Positions 44,100-52,668 of a stretch of DNA of 64,000 nt are shown in pieces. A program made the translations under genes and the position numbers. The number at the start of each line of letters is the position of its first letter. Position 1 is the first letter of the stretch. Source of the stretch: Mumia sp. Pv4-285 (GTDB lineage Bacteria > Actinomycetota > Actinomycetes > Propionibacteriales > Nocardioidaceae); contig NZ_CP162023.1 of NCBI RefSeq assembly GCF_041320275.1, forward strand, positions 744,001-808,000, written 5' to 3'. The notes below the pieces were generated by a model. It saw only the letters and a list, made by a program, of their open reading frames with translations. It searched no databases and was not told the origin of the DNA.

Positions 44100-45154
44100 G
44101 CGCCGGTTCGCACCGAGAGCTGCTCGCGGGCGAGGCTGGTCCACACGTCGCAGGTGCGGAGGAACAAGAGCGGGTCTGCGTCGCTGTTGCCGGCTCCATC
44201 GCCGAACCGCACGGCCGTGCGCAGCGTCAGGCAGGCGAGTCTCCAGCTGGCCAGCGCGCGGTAGAGGAACAGGTCGCTGACGTCAGCGCCGGTCTCGCCC
44301 ACGTAGGTGTCGACCACCTCGTCGGCGCTGATCGATCCGGGCGCCGCGGTCGGCACGCGGGTGCCGAGCATCGCCTCGATAGGGGGATCCCAGAAGACGA
44401 GCAGCGTCCCGAGGTCGGCGAGCGGCTCCCCTCGGGTGACGAGCTCCCAGTCCAAGATGGCGCGGATGGTCCCGTCCGTGGCGGTGATCGTGTTGCCGAG
44501 CCGGTAGTCGCCGTGCACCAGACGGCCGGCGGTGTCGACCGGGAGACGTCGTGCCAGGTCGTCGCCGACGGCCCGCAGGCCAGGGATGCGACGGCTGACC
44601 TCCGGTGCGGCGGCCTCGGCGAGGGTGTCCAGGATGGAGTGCCAGCGGCGGATCTGCCGACCGTTGTAGTTCTCCTTCGGGCCGAGATCTCCGAGCCCGA
44701 CAGCCTCTGGGTCGACATCGTGCAGCGCCGCCAGCGCCTCCACGAGATTCGTCGTCGCTACTCGGAGGGCCTCCGGGGTCAGCGCCGCCTGCGCCTGAGC
44801 GGCTTCGGTGAGCACGAGACCGTCGACGAAGTCGGTGACGTGGCACGGACCGAGCGGATCGTCGGACGTACCCGTGGCCCGGACCCGGGGTACGGGCACG
44901 TCCGACTCCCACAGCGCCGCCATCGTGCGTGACTCGCGGAACGGGTCATGGGCGCCGCCACTGCTCTGCCCGGATGGGGGTTGCCGGAGGACCCACGTGT
45001 TTCCGGCGGTGTCGGTCATCAGCGATGTCAGCATGCTGTAGCCGCCGGTGATGGCCACCAGATGGAACGGCGGGACCGCCTCGGGCAGTGCCCGCGCGAG
45101 CCAGTCCTGCGCCTCGGGCGTGACGGACCGGGGCGCATGCGTGGACGTCGTCAT
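44096..45154 (-). CDS. Aminoglycoside-phosphotransferase-fold protein (ACAD10/11-like kinase)
   Basis: The 352-residue protein has a protein-kinase-like fold with the Brenner motif LVHGDYRLGN and the metal-binding aspartate in ILDWELVTRGEPLADLG. Relatives in catabolic clusters resemble the kinase domain of ACAD10/11, which phosphorylates 4-hydroxyacyl-CoA; true antibiotic resistance is less likely here. The ATG at 45154 overlaps the stop of the upstream gene by 4 nt, so it is second in a two-gene operon. Confidence 0.82.
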   Translation of the reverse strand: MTTSTHAPRSVTPEAQDWLARALPEAVPPFHLVAITGGYSMLTSLMTDTAGNTWVLRQPPSGQSSGGAHDPFRESRTMAALWESDVPVPRVRATGTSDDPLGPCHVTDFVDGLVLTEAAQAQAALTPEALRVATTNLVEALAALHDVDPEAVGLGDLGPKENYNGRQIRRWHSILDTLAEAAAPEVSRRIPGLRAVGDDLARRLPVDTAGRLVHGDYRLGNTITATDGTIRAILDWELVTRGEPLADLGTLLVFWDPPIEAMLGTRVPTAAPGSISADEVVDTYVGETGADVSDLFLYRALASWRLACLTLRTAVRFGDGAGNSDADPLLFLRTCDVWTSLAREQLSVRTGA

Positions 45155-46179
45155 CGAGAGTCCGTCGCGGTGCGCATACCGATCGGGAGTCCGTCGACCA
45201 TCTGGTCGAGGATCTCGACGATGCCGGTGCCGCGTCGACCGTCGCTGGTGAGGAACTCGTACGGCGCGTAGCCGATGCGGGTGTCCAGGACGGTGCCGTC
45301 GTCGTCCGTGCGGCTGTGGCGCAGGGGCGCGAAGGTCGCCGGCTCCTTCGCCGTCGCCGTGAGGGTCAGCGGGCCGTCGTCGGTCTGCAGGGCGCAGACG
45401 ACACGCTCGCCGAAGCCGTCCGGTGTCCACGTGACGGTGACGTTCTCGAACTCGGCCGCACTCAACACACCGTCGCGGACGACCGCAGCCTCGCGCGTCA
45501 CCTCGCCGTCGCGGCGTGCGACGTACAGGACCATGATCGCGGAGCCGTCGTCGAGGCTGGCCGTGATCCACCGGTACCAGAGCGGACCGGCCCAGTCGCG
45601 CGGTCCCCATGAGTGGTCGCGCAGACCGGCGCCGTCGAGCGAGTGGGACGCGCCGTCCACGGTGATCTCACCGCTGACCGTGATGAACTGCTCGAAGTGC
45701 CCGAGCGCCATGGTCGACTCCACGACGTTCGCGGGGTCGTCGCCGTTGGTGCCGAAGGACCGCCCGTCACCCTCGACGGTCAGGTCGATCGTCACCTGGC
45801 GCCGAGGCGCCTTCTTGAACGCGTCCGACGGGGTGCTGAGGACGCGGGGATCGGCGAACGAGGCGAGGGTGCCCTCGTAGCGGAGGCGCTGCTTCTCCAG
45901 CGGCACGACGATCTCGATGTGCAGACCCCCAGCGCTGAGCTGGTCGGGGGAGACCTCGCGGGTCCGCCGGTAGTCGAACAGGGTCTCGCCGGGCAGGAAC
46001 AGCAGGATCCCCGCCTGCGCCGACGGCTGGTTCGGCTGCATGGCGACCCGGACCCACCCGGTGATCCCGGCCTCGCTCGACGAGAAGTTGTAGTAGGTGC
46101 TCTCGTTGTACGCCGGGTCGTCGTCGGGGCGATGACGGAACTCGTGCTCCGGGGCTATCGTCTCCACGAGCATGTCCAT
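45151..46179 (-). CDS. Lipocalin-like (DUF7064/AttH-type) protein of unknown function
   Basis: The 342-residue protein is rich in beta strands and has the HSWGPRDWAGPLWYRW block seen in AttH/CrtC-related and DUF7064 proteins, a fold that binds or isomerises hydrophobic ligands. I chose the ATG at 46179; one at 46173 is equally near a GGAGGT site, and the open frame extends to 46263. A related protein lies at 49770. It is the first gene of the operon with the kinase-like protein, read from the operator at 46194-46215. No catalytic role can be assigned. Confidence 0.7.
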   Translation of the reverse strand: MDMLVETIAPEHEFRHRPDDDPAYNESTYYNFSSSEAGITGWVRVAMQPNQPSAQAGILLFLPGETLFDYRRTREVSPDQLSAGGLHIEIVVPLEKQRLRYEGTLASFADPRVLSTPSDAFKKAPRRQVTIDLTVEGDGRSFGTNGDDPANVVESTMALGHFEQFITVSGEITVDGASHSLDGAGLRDHSWGPRDWAGPLWYRWITASLDDGSAIMVLYVARRDGEVTREAAVVRDGVLSAAEFENVTVTWTPDGFGERVVCALQTDDGPLTLTATAKEPATFAPLRHSRTDDDGTVLDTRIGYAPYEFLTSDGRRGTGIVEILDQMVDGLPIGMRTATDSR

Positions 46180-46193
46180 GCCGACCTCCAAAG

Positions 46194-46215
46194 CCAACTG
46201 ATTGGTTGGTAACAT
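46194..46215. promoter_or_regulatory. CCAAC-N6-GTTGG operator between divergent operons
   Basis: CCAAC (46194-46198) and GTTGG (46205-46209) form a perfect palindrome. TAACAT (46210-46215) follows at once and can serve as a -10 box for the MBL gene on the plus strand. On the minus strand TATGTT lies on the other side. One bound regulator could control both directions. Confidence 0.65.
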
Positions 46216-46286
46216 AGGAAAGTCGTCGGACGCTGTCAAGCCAGCGCCGGCGGTACGACCCAAGGGTGAACCGAGTTGGAGGCGTG

Positions 46287-47300
46287 ATGGCGAAGCGACG
46301 TGAGTGGGCAGATGTGGTCGTCGAGACGGTGGCCCCGGACGTGCACCGCATCCCGGTGGAGATGCCTGGCGACGCCCTCGAGGCGACCAACGTCTACGCG
46401 ATCGTCGGGGCCAGATCGGTGGGGCTCGTCGACGCCGGGTGGTTCGCGGGCGACGCGATGGGCGACCTCGAGCGCGGGCTGGGCGCCGTCGGCGCCTCGC
46501 TCGGCGACGTCAGCACGATCGCCGTCACGCACGTCCACCCCGACCACTACACGCTCGCCGTCGAGCTCATGCGGAGCCGAGGGTGCCGCGTGCTCCTCGG
46601 CGCCGGTGAGCGGGCCTCGCTCGACGCGATCCAGGACGGCACCCACGGCAGGCGGGCGTTCGTCTCGTCGCTGACCCGCAGCGGCGTCCCGATGTCGATG
46701 GTCGAGCCGTTCCTGCATCCGCAGTCGGGGTCGGAGAAGTACGCCGAGCCGACCGACTGGCTCCACGACGGTGACAAGGTCGAGCTCGGCGACCTGACCG
46801 TCGAGGCCCTCGCGACCCCCGGGCACACCCGCGGCCACGTGTGCTTCGCCAGCGACGACATCGGCGTGCTTTTCACCGGTGACCACATCCTTCCCCGCAT
46901 CACCCCGTCGATCGGGTTCGAGGTCACCGACGAGCGGCACATGTCCCTCTCGGACTACCTCGCCTCGCTCCGCCTCGTGAAGGAGCGCGCCGACGCGAGG
47001 ATGCTGCCGGCGCACGGCGCCGTGGGGCCGAGCGTCCACGCTCGGGTCGACGAGCTGCTCCACCACCACGACGTCAGGCTGGCGCAGTGCGGCGACGCGG
47101 TGGGGGCGGGGGCGCGAACGGCGTTCGACGTGGCGAAGCGGATCCCCTGGACCAAGCGCGAGCGCGCCCTCAGCGATCTCGGGCCGATGGACCAGCTGAT
47201 GGCGGTCCAGGAGACTCGTGCTCACCTCGAGGTGCTCGACCTCGAGGGACGCGTCCTGAGCGTGAGAGGCGACGACGTCGACGAGTACGCGCTGGCTTGA
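46287..47300 (+). CDS. Metallo-beta-lactamase-fold hydrolase
   Basis: The 337-residue protein carries the MBL zinc motif in the form THVHPDHYTLA, the later GHTRGHVCF histidine, and FTGDHILP. It thus looks like a glyoxalase II-type hydrolase acting on thioesters or lactones. The ATG at 46287 has a GGAGG site. In this island a CoA-thioester or lactone substrate is likely. It is transcribed from the shared operator with the divergent DUF7064-type gene and ends at a strong terminator. Confidence 0.85.
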   Translation: MAKRREWADVVVETVAPDVHRIPVEMPGDALEATNVYAIVGARSVGLVDAGWFAGDAMGDLERGLGAVGASLGDVSTIAVTHVHPDHYTLAVELMRSRGCRVLLGAGERASLDAIQDGTHGRRAFVSSLTRSGVPMSMVEPFLHPQSGSEKYAEPTDWLHDGDKVELGDLTVEALATPGHTRGHVCFASDDIGVLFTGDHILPRITPSIGFEVTDERHMSLSDYLASLRLVKERADARMLPAHGAVGPSVHARVDELLHHHDVRLAQCGDAVGAGARTAFDVAKRIPWTKRERALSDLGPMDQLMAVQETRAHLEVLDLEGRVLSVRGDDVDEYALA

Positions 47301-47321
47301 CGCGGCCGCCGCCGGACGCGA

Positions 47322-47358
47322 CCGATGGCGGGTGAGGGGCTCCCTCACCCGCCATCGG
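47322..47358. terminator. Very strong bidirectional hairpin terminator
   Basis: A perfect 17-bp stem (47322-47338 with 47342-47358) closes on a 3-nt loop, between the convergent MBL hydrolase and thiolase genes. Confidence 0.85.
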
Positions 47359-47363
47359 CCCGG

Positions 47364-48503
47364 TCAGACTCGTTCCAGAACGGTGGCGTTGGCCATGCCC
47401 CCGCCCTCGCACATGCTCTGCAGCCCGTACTGGATGTCGTTGTCCACCATGGAGTGGACGAGGCGGGTCATCAGCGCAGCACCCGAGCCTCCGAGGGGGT
47501 GTCCCACCGAGATCGCGCCGCCGAGGGGGTTCAGCCGCTCTGGATCCGCTTGCGTCTCGGCCAACCACGCCAGCGGGACGGACGCGAAGGCCTCGTTGAT
47601 CTCGTAGGCTCCGATGTCGCCGATCGAGAGCCCGGCGCGCGCGAGGGCCTTCGCCGTTGCGGGGATCGGAGCGGTGAGCATGATGGTCGGGTCGTCGCCC
47701 GCCACGGCGAGGCTGCGGAGCCGGACCAGGGGGCGAAGCCCCAGCTCCTTGGCCTTCTCGCTCGTCGTGATCAGAAGCGCGCCGGCACCGTCGGAGATCT
47801 GCGAGGAGTTGCCCGCGTGGATCACGCCGTCTTCCTTGAACGCGGGCCTCAGCGAGCTCAGCACCTCGAGCGACGTGTCGGGCCTCACGCCTTGGTCCGT
47901 GGTGAGCCCTGTCCCTGGCACCAGGGCGTACTGAGAATCGAACGCACCGCTCTGGATGGCCGCGACCGAGCGTTCGTGGGAGCGGAGGGCGTACTCGTCG
48001 AGCTGCGCGCGAGACAAGCCCCACTTCTCCGCGACCATCTCGGCGCCGATCCCCTGGTCGGGGGTCTGCGGATAGCGCGCCGCGAACATCGGTCCGTACG
48101 GTCTCCCGTACTCCTCGACCGACGTGGCGCCCAGCGGCACGATCGACATGCTCTCGACCCCACCGGCGACGACGACGTCGGCCTGCCCTGAGACCACCGC
48201 TGCTGCGGCGAAGTGCACAGCCTGCTGAGACGATCCGCACTGCCGATCGACCGTCGTCCCAGGAACGGTCTCTGGCCAGCCTGCGGCCAGGACGGCGAGC
48301 CTGCCGACGTTCAAGGCCTGCGCCCCTACCTGTTGGACGCAGCCCCAGACGACATCGTCCACGGCCGCGGGGTCCAGTCCGACGCGGTCGACCAGCGCAC
48401 GGAGCGTGTGCGCCGAGAGGTCGACCGGGTGGACATCGGCGTACGCGCCGTTCCGCTTGCCGATCGGCGTGCGGACAGCGCCGACGATCACCGCATCTCT
48501 CAT
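47364..48503 (-). CDS. Thiolase (acetyl-CoA C-acyltransferase)
   Basis: The 379-residue enzyme has a complete active site: DRQCGSSQQAVH near residue 88, NEAFA, GHPLGGSGA and CEGGGMANA. It resembles the thiolase at 3363-4529 closely in layout but is clearly a separate paralogue. Its ATG lies 52 nt downstream of the Rieske oxygenase stop, so both are likely read from the operator near 49.67 kb. It would cleave a 3-ketoacyl-CoA produced by the island pathway. Confidence 0.92.
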   Translation of the reverse strand: MRDAVIVGAVRTPIGKRNGAYADVHPVDLSAHTLRALVDRVGLDPAAVDDVVWGCVQQVGAQALNVGRLAVLAAGWPETVPGTTVDRQCGSSQQAVHFAAAAVVSGQADVVVAGGVESMSIVPLGATSVEEYGRPYGPMFAARYPQTPDQGIGAEMVAEKWGLSRAQLDEYALRSHERSVAAIQSGAFDSQYALVPGTGLTTDQGVRPDTSLEVLSSLRPAFKEDGVIHAGNSSQISDGAGALLITTSEKAKELGLRPLVRLRSLAVAGDDPTIMLTAPIPATAKALARAGLSIGDIGAYEINEAFASVPLAWLAETQADPERLNPLGGAISVGHPLGGSGAALMTRLVHSMVDNDIQYGLQSMCEGGGMANATVLERV

Positions 48504-48555
48504 GGTTGTGGACTACCTTCTCTGAAGTCGGTGAGCCGAACCGTCTCTCGGCCGG

Positions 48556-49635
48556 TCACGCTGGGTTGTGGTCGTACGTGGGAACGGTCCAGTCCTCGGC
48601 CTTGCGCTGGTCGCCTTCGAGGGTGGCGCCGTCGCGGTAGGGCTTGTCGAGGTAGAACTGCTTCGACCAACGGCGGAACCGCGAGTAGTAGATCTCCTCC
48701 CCACCGGCGTACGGAGGATGCTCGATGTACTTCTGGTTCTCCCAGATCGCGAAGTCGCGACGGATCTGAGCGTCCTGGAAGCGCAGCATCTGCTCCGCTC
48801 GACCCGTCGGCGGGTCGTCCATCTTGCTCCCGGGCTCGCGCGACACCGCCATGGTGCAGAAGATCTGCGAGTGCTCCTTGTCGACGGGGGTCGTCGCGGT
48901 CATCTGGGCGGTGATGAAGTCGTCGATGTGGAAGCGGGCGAGAGACAGGCCGAGCCCCCAGGCTTCGGTCTCGGTCTCGCCGTCCACGGGTCCGTCGGGC
49001 GTCAGCCACGACGCCTGCTTGCCGTACCCGAACCAGTAGCCCATGCGGGTGTGCAGGTACTCGCCCTGCTCCTCCCAGAGTCGCGGCCGACCGGGTTGCC
49101 CCGTGCCATGGACGAGCGGGAAGTGGAAGTAGTCGGGAGTGTTCTCGATCGGCATCTGCGTGATGATCTTGCGCACGCCGACGTGGTCGGCGCCGTACGG
49201 GTAGATCGGGTAGAAGTTCTCCTGATCACCGAACTCTGGGACGCCCGGGTACTCCCAGAACGGTGGGCGCCCGTGCCCGTCGTACCAGGCGATCAGCAAC
49301 CCCTGCACCTCGGCGGTGTGCCACCGGTCCAGCGACACCTTCCGCGTCGCGTTCGGCGCGTAGGGGATCTCCTTGAGCGACCCGTCCGTGTTCCACAGCC
49401 AGCCGTGGAACGGGCACTCGATGCAGTTGCCCTTGACCCGTCCGCCGTGCCCGAGATGTGCGCCGAGGTGGGCGCAGTAGGCATCGAGCAGCGACACCTC
49501 GCCGTCGTCCGATCGGAAGAGGACGAGGTCCTGGTCGAAGAACTTGACCGGACGCACGTCTCCCGGCGCGAGCTCGGCCGAGTATCCGATCTGGTACCAC
49601 CCCGTAGGAAATACGTCGTACGGCCAATCCTTCAT
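48556..49635 (-). CDS. Rieske non-haem iron oxygenase, KshA-like
   Basis: The 359-residue terminal oxygenase has a Rieske centre (C54-A-H56, 17 residues, C74-P-F-H77) and the mononuclear iron motif DYFHFPLVH (D-x2-H-x4-H). Length and layout match 3-ketosteroid 9-alpha-hydroxylase and related ring hydroxylases. I chose the ATG at 49635, with GGAG 7 nt ahead; the frame extends to 49662. No reductase is adjacent, so the NuoF-like, Rieske and ferredoxin set at 36.8-38.7 kb may supply electrons. The ring substrate is unknown. Confidence 0.87.
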   Translation of the reverse strand: MKDWPYDVFPTGWYQIGYSAELAPGDVRPVKFFDQDLVLFRSDDGEVSLLDAYCAHLGAHLGHGGRVKGNCIECPFHGWLWNTDGSLKEIPYAPNATRKVSLDRWHTAEVQGLLIAWYDGHGRPPFWEYPGVPEFGDQENFYPIYPYGADHVGVRKIITQMPIENTPDYFHFPLVHGTGQPGRPRLWEEQGEYLHTRMGYWFGYGKQASWLTPDGPVDGETETEAWGLGLSLARFHIDDFITAQMTATTPVDKEHSQIFCTMAVSREPGSKMDDPPTGRAEQMLRFQDAQIRRDFAIWENQKYIEHPPYAGGEEIYYSRFRRWSKQFYLDKPYRDGATLEGDQRKAEDWTVPTYDHNPA

Positions 49636-49658
49636 CGCTGTCTCCGAACTCGTTGAAC

Positions 49659-49685
49659 CCAACTGTCTGGTTAGTTGGTTATAGT
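49659..49685. promoter_or_regulatory. CCAAC...GTTGG operator between the Rieske oxygenase and a divergent gene
   Basis: CCAAC (49659-49663) is followed after 6 nt by GTTAG (49670-49674) and after 10 nt by a perfect GTTGG (49674-49678), so the palindrome appears in two overlapping registers. TATAGT (49680-49685) gives a -10 box on the plus strand. Confidence 0.6.
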
Positions 49686-49769
49686 GGGCCAGAGTAGCGA
49701 CAGAGTCAAACCTGCACCGGCGGTCGGCACACGATGTGCGTCGCCGGCGACGTTGAGGAGGAGCCCAGA

Positions 49770-50693
49770 TTGGCTACCGCAGAGACGGACGACAGGTCGA
49801 CCGCCCGTACGGTCGAGCTGGTCCTGATGGACGACGTGTCCGGGGCGCTTCTCACGATCGTCGTGTCCCGAGGCGTCAGAGTGTCGTTGGACCGAGCCCT
49901 GCTGTTCCTGGCCGACGGCGTCACGCTCTGGTTCAACGCCGGCTTCGGGGACGCGGGTCACCGCCCCGACCTGAGCTGGACGACCGAGGGCCGCGCTCAG
50001 CGTGTCCGTGTCTCCGCGCACACGTCGGAGGACCTCGAGCCGGCCGAGCACCTGGCGGAGGACAGCGAGTCCGCGGCGTTCCGGGTGCCGCTCACGCTGG
50101 ATCTCGTGCTGGAGCCCCTCTCCTTGCCCGTCCCGCGACAACGCCCCTTCACCGACGGTGGGCTGCAGGGTTCGCAGGTCTTCAGGGCTTCTGGCACCGT
50201 CGCGGCGGGCAGCGTGATCTACCGGGTCGAAGGGCAGGCATGGGTGGGCGAGAGGAGTCTCGGCGCCCACCACGACGACGACGGCGCCAGGCTCCAGGCG
50301 GCGTTCCAGGACGGTTCGTCGCTGCTCGCCACTGCGCCACAGACGCCGGACGGTGTCGGGCCCGCCGCGTTGCAGCGGCACACGGCCACGGAGTCGATGA
50401 CGGTGTCGACGTTCCGCATCGACGGCCCCGCGCGTCGAGTGCCGCTGCGGATGATCTGTCAGCTCGACGGGGACCCAGGGGTCACGGTGCTCGGTAGCTA
50501 CCGCAGCCTCGACCAGCATGTCGCGTTCGTCCAGGAGCGCGAGGGCGACGAGGGCTGGGTCCGACGCGCGTACACGCCGTTCGACGTCGCGTACTCCGGC
50601 ATCACCGGATTCGGGGTCCTCGAACAGGTCGAGCACGTCTCGTCGCCCGATGCGCCGCCGGTCGTGGGCACAGGCATCCCGGAGACCTTCTGA
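49770..50693 (+). CDS. DUF7064-like beta-rich protein of unknown function
   Basis: The 307-residue protein resembles the one at 45151 in its second half: GTVAAGSVIYRVEGQAWVGERSLG and the C-terminal YTPFDVAYSGITGFGVLEQVEHV match corresponding blocks there. No catalytic motif is visible. I chose a TTG start at 49770 because GAGGAGGAG precedes it by 6 nt; the ATG at 49734 has no such site. It is divergent from the Rieske oxygenase and read from the shared operator, so it probably serves the same pathway. Confidence 0.65.
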   Translation: MATAETDDRSTARTVELVLMDDVSGALLTIVVSRGVRVSLDRALLFLADGVTLWFNAGFGDAGHRPDLSWTTEGRAQRVRVSAHTSEDLEPAEHLAEDSESAAFRVPLTLDLVLEPLSLPVPRQRPFTDGGLQGSQVFRASGTVAAGSVIYRVEGQAWVGERSLGAHHDDDGARLQAAFQDGSSLLATAPQTPDGVGPAALQRHTATESMTVSTFRIDGPARRVPLRMICQLDGDPGVTVLGSYRSLDQHVAFVQEREGDEGWVRRAYTPFDVAYSGITGFGVLEQVEHVSSPDAPPVVGTGIPETF

Positions 50694-50714
50694 GCCGGCG
50701 ACGGCGATCAGCCG

Positions 50715-52121
50715 TCAGGTCGCGGTCGAGGTGACCTGAGCAGACGGTAGGTGTGCCCGGTCGCGAGGAAGCGTCATGGCCAGCACGCTCGCGCAGAGCA
50801 TCGTCACCGCCAGCACCACGAAGCCGACGGTGTATCCGGACTCCCGCGGCACGCCGTCAGCCCGCAGACCGGCGGTGACGACGGTCGCCATCAACGCCGC
50901 CCCGACCGCGCCTCCGATGTTGCGGACGTTGAAGTTCACGGCGCTCGCGACGGCGGTCCGCCCCGCGTCCACGGCCACCACGACGACGGTCGAGAGGGCG
51001 GCCAGGTTGATGCCCAGCGCGAAGCCGTATGCCGTGAGCGTCAGGGCGATCTCCCACGTCTGCGAGCGTGCGGCGACGAGGGTCAGCAGGGCGAGCGACA
51101 TGACGAGGCTTGCACCGGTCACCACGCGGCGCGGACCGAACCGGCGGGTCAGGCGCGCCGCGACGATGCCGCCGAGAAACACGCAGACTGCCATCGGGGC
51201 GAGGACGAGGCCCGACTCGGACACCGTTGCTCCCAGGCCGTAGCCCGTCCCTCGTGGTGTCTGCAGGAGCTGCGGCACGTACGAGTACACGCCGAACATG
51301 GCGAGGCCGAGGAGGAAGGAGACGACGTTGGCCGAACGCACGTCGGGAAGCCGCAGCATGTCGAGGTCGATGACGGGATGCTCCGCGCGCCGCTCCAGCC
51401 GGATCCAGAGTGCGCCGAACACGACTGAAGTCGCGTAGAGCCCGAGCGTGCGCGGAGCGAGCCACCCCCACGCGGTCCCTTGGGTCGTCGCGAGCAGGAA
51501 CGCCGCGACGCCGATGCTGAGGAACGGCGCCGGGAGCCACGACAGGGAGCCGGAACCGCTCGGCGAGCGGGGGACCGCGACCGCGGCTACGACGGCGGTG
51601 ATCGCCGTCAGCGTCATGGGGGCGAGGAACAAGGCGCGATAGCCGAGCAGCTCGACGAGCGGACCCGCGAGAACCAGTCCCACGCTGGCGCCGATCCCGC
51701 CCAGGGCGGCGAGCGTGCCGACGGCGGCGGACGTGCGCTCGGCACTGAACTCGTCGCGGACGATGCCGAGCGAGAGCGGCATCACTCCCCCGCCCACGCC
51801 CTGCAGGACCCTGGCCGCGATCATCACCTCGAGGGACGGTGCGTACGCGGCGACGAGCGAGGCGATGGACAGGACCGCGAGGACGGCGACGAGGACCTGC
51901 TTCTTGCCGTACACGTCTCCGACGCGACCGATGAGCGGCGTCGCGACGGCTGCGGAGAGCAGGTATGCGCTGACCACCCAGGAGACGCTGCGGGCGTCGG
52001 CGCCGAGCGCGTGCTGGATCGCCGGAAGAACCGGGATGACCATGGCTTGCAGCAGGGCGAACGCCGTGACCGCCGCCATCAGGACCGCGTAGGTCGTGAG
52101 CCGGCGCAGGCGGTCGCTCAC
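50715..52121 (-). CDS. MFS transporter, DHA2-type
   Basis: The 468-residue membrane protein has the motif A loop GDVYGKKQVLVAVLA after helix 2 and about 14 membrane segments. It is related to the transporter at 32976. The GTG start overlaps the stop of the PPOX-type gene by 4 nt, so both are cotranscribed. It most likely exports a drug-like or pathway compound. Confidence 0.88.
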   Translation of the reverse strand: MSDRLRRLTTYAVLMAAVTAFALLQAMVIPVLPAIQHALGADARSVSWVVSAYLLSAAVATPLIGRVGDVYGKKQVLVAVLAVLSIASLVAAYAPSLEVMIAARVLQGVGGGVMPLSLGIVRDEFSAERTSAAVGTLAALGGIGASVGLVLAGPLVELLGYRALFLAPMTLTAITAVVAAVAVPRSPSGSGSLSWLPAPFLSIGVAAFLLATTQGTAWGWLAPRTLGLYATSVVFGALWIRLERRAEHPVIDLDMLRLPDVRSANVVSFLLGLAMFGVYSYVPQLLQTPRGTGYGLGATVSESGLVLAPMAVCVFLGGIVAARLTRRFGPRRVVTGASLVMSLALLTLVAARSQTWEIALTLTAYGFALGINLAALSTVVVVAVDAGRTAVASAVNFNVRNIGGAVGAALMATVVTAGLRADGVPRESGYTVGFVVLAVTMLCASVLAMTLPRDRAHLPSAQVTSTAT

Positions 52122-52561
52122 AGCCGTACCTTCCGGTTGTCCCAGCTCACGGGCTCGCGGTCGGGCGATATGCGAAGGATGACGGTCTCGGCGTACGCAC
52201 CGGAGACCCTGGCAGGCAGCGGTGGAGGGAGCAGGTCGGCGAAGCGTTCGTTCAAGACCTCTTCGATCCTTGCCGCGAGGGCGGGATCCTCCACGATCTC
52301 GGCGTGCCCGCCGATGAGGACGCCGCGGAGCTCACGCCATGCGACGCCCGCATGGACGAGCAGCGAGACCCGAGAATTCTTCTCGATGTGCCGGAGCCGC
52401 TTCGACGAGCGCGGCGTGCGTACGTAGGGGACGTCGTCGACGACGACGTACCAGACGGGGAGGGGAACCGGGGCGCCTGTGGGTGTCGTCGTGGCGAGGA
52501 CTCCTTCGCCGTGTGTGCCGACGAGCGCAGCCCGTTCTTCTGGGTCGAGGGTGATTCCCAT
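52118..52561 (-). CDS. PPOX-class (pyridoxamine 5'-phosphate oxidase-like) flavin/F420 protein
   Basis: The 147-residue split-barrel protein shows GVLATTTPTGAPVPLPVWYVVVDDVPYVRT, followed by SSKRLRHIEKNSRVSLLV. This is the pattern of small FMN- or F420-binding oxidoreductases common in actinobacteria. The ATG at 52561 is preceded by a GGAG site. The substrate is unknown; the coupling with an MFS exporter suggests detoxification. Confidence 0.82.
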   Translation of the reverse strand: MGITLDPEERAALVGTHGEGVLATTTPTGAPVPLPVWYVVVDDVPYVRTPRSSKRLRHIEKNSRVSLLVHAGVAWRELRGVLIGGHAEIVEDPALAARIEEVLNERFADLLPPPLPARVSGAYAETVILRISPDREPVSWDNRKVRL

Positions 52562-52620
52562 CGGTGTGCTCCTTGGAGAGAGAGGGACTCCCTTGAGAGT
52601 CGACGAACGCGCGAACGGGA

Positions 52621-52638
52621 CTGCTCCGCTCGGAGCAG
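52621..52638 (-). terminator. Hairpin after the Liv-type binding-protein gene
   Basis: CTGCTCC and GGAGCAG form a 7-bp stem with a 4-nt loop, extended by three more G-C pairs after a mismatch. It lies about 30 nt past the stop of the minus-strand binding-protein gene. Confidence 0.6.
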
Positions 52639-52668
52639 CCCCGCTCGTCCGGGTTCGGGTGGGACCGG

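Noticed and set aside
44096-45154. Aminoglycoside resistance gene
   Set aside because: It shares the phosphotransferase fold, but the context and length fit ACAD10/11-like kinases of lipid-catabolism clusters.
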